NCBI GenBank assembly: GCA_020629815.1
Contig: JAHDCN010000213.1
Location: 1 to 5,396, forward strand
DNA: 5,396 nucleotides
Origin: Verrucomicrobiota bacterium
GTDB lineage: Bacteria > Verrucomicrobiota > Verrucomicrobiia > Verrucomicrobiales > DEV007
Direction: 5' to 3'
Shown here: positions 5,301 through 5,396 of the stretch, one piece after another
How the letters are laid out: every line of letters begins with the position of its first letter
Numbering within the stretch: the stretch's first letter is position 1
Position numbers and translations under genes: made by a program
The notes under the pieces: model-generated
Told to the model about the DNA's origin: nothing
What the model saw: only the letters and a program-made list of their open reading frames with translations
The model's database searches: none

Positions 5301-5315
5301 TATCGAACTTCGATA
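5301..5315. promoter_or_regulatory. Operator-like palindrome upstream of the DUF533 gene
   Basis: TATCGAA and TTCGATA flank a single central C, giving a perfect 15-bp dyad typical in size and AT-rich edges of a dimeric regulator site. It lies about 100 bp upstream of the DUF533 ATG, next to the 5263-5292 repeat. A gene starting to the right of the window could equally be its target. Confidence 0.45.
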
Positions 5316-5396
5316 ACAAACTGGGCTCCACGGGTTTATTTCTGACCGGATTAGATAGGCTACCACCGGTAAAAGTCACGAAATTATGAAAATTAT

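Noticed and set aside
5386..5396. ATG at 5386 as the start of a gene running off the right edge
   Set aside because: Only three codons are visible and there is no Shine-Dalgarno or clear promoter, so it cannot be supported from this window.

Overview
This 5.4-kb window looks like ordinary chromosomal DNA from an aerobic Gram-negative bacterium. It has moderate GC, a membrane-anchored cytochrome c, a WYL-type regulator, and almost no Shine-Dalgarno sequences ahead of the genes. That combination, plus the short-chain dehydrogenase (SDR) subtype and the Gly-rich DUF533 protein, suggests the Verrucomicrobiota (Opitutae-like) or a neighbouring phylum. This is an inference from style, not proof. 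I see no phage, insertion sequence, CRISPR, rRNA or tRNA genes.

Left block (minus strand, 1-1912). A membrane-anchored mono-haem cytochrome c (1193-1912) ends in a textbook intrinsic terminator (1142-1169). Downstream on the same strand lies an HTH-WYL transcriptional regulator (51-1073). A plausible promoter sits so close to the regulator's ATG that its transcript may be leaderless. A palindrome (29-49) follows its stop codon.

Middle block (plus strand, 2046-4009). Three genes run in the same direction and could be co-transcribed: a GNAT acetyltransferase, a small membrane-anchored protein with a possible OB-fold, and an SDR-family protein. The SDR has lost the catalytic tyrosine of the YxxxK motif. 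Its start codon lies inside a strong hairpin. The block diverges from the cytochrome gene across a region with a short inverted repeat.

Intergenic 4010-4277. This 268-bp stretch separates the convergent SDR and DUF533 genes. It is unusually structured and G-rich on the plus strand: several inverted repeats, a GNRA-capped hairpin, two copies of a 13-nt element containing AAAGGAGG, and runs of five to six G. I consider it non-coding and the least explained part of the window.

Right block (minus strand, 4278-5204). A DUF533/TerB-like protein carries a long N-terminal region of about ten LLGxLLGGG-type repeats. Its upstream region (5205-5396) holds two perfect inverted repeats that look like regulatory elements. 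No single pathway links all the genes, and I found no clearly novel multi-gene system.
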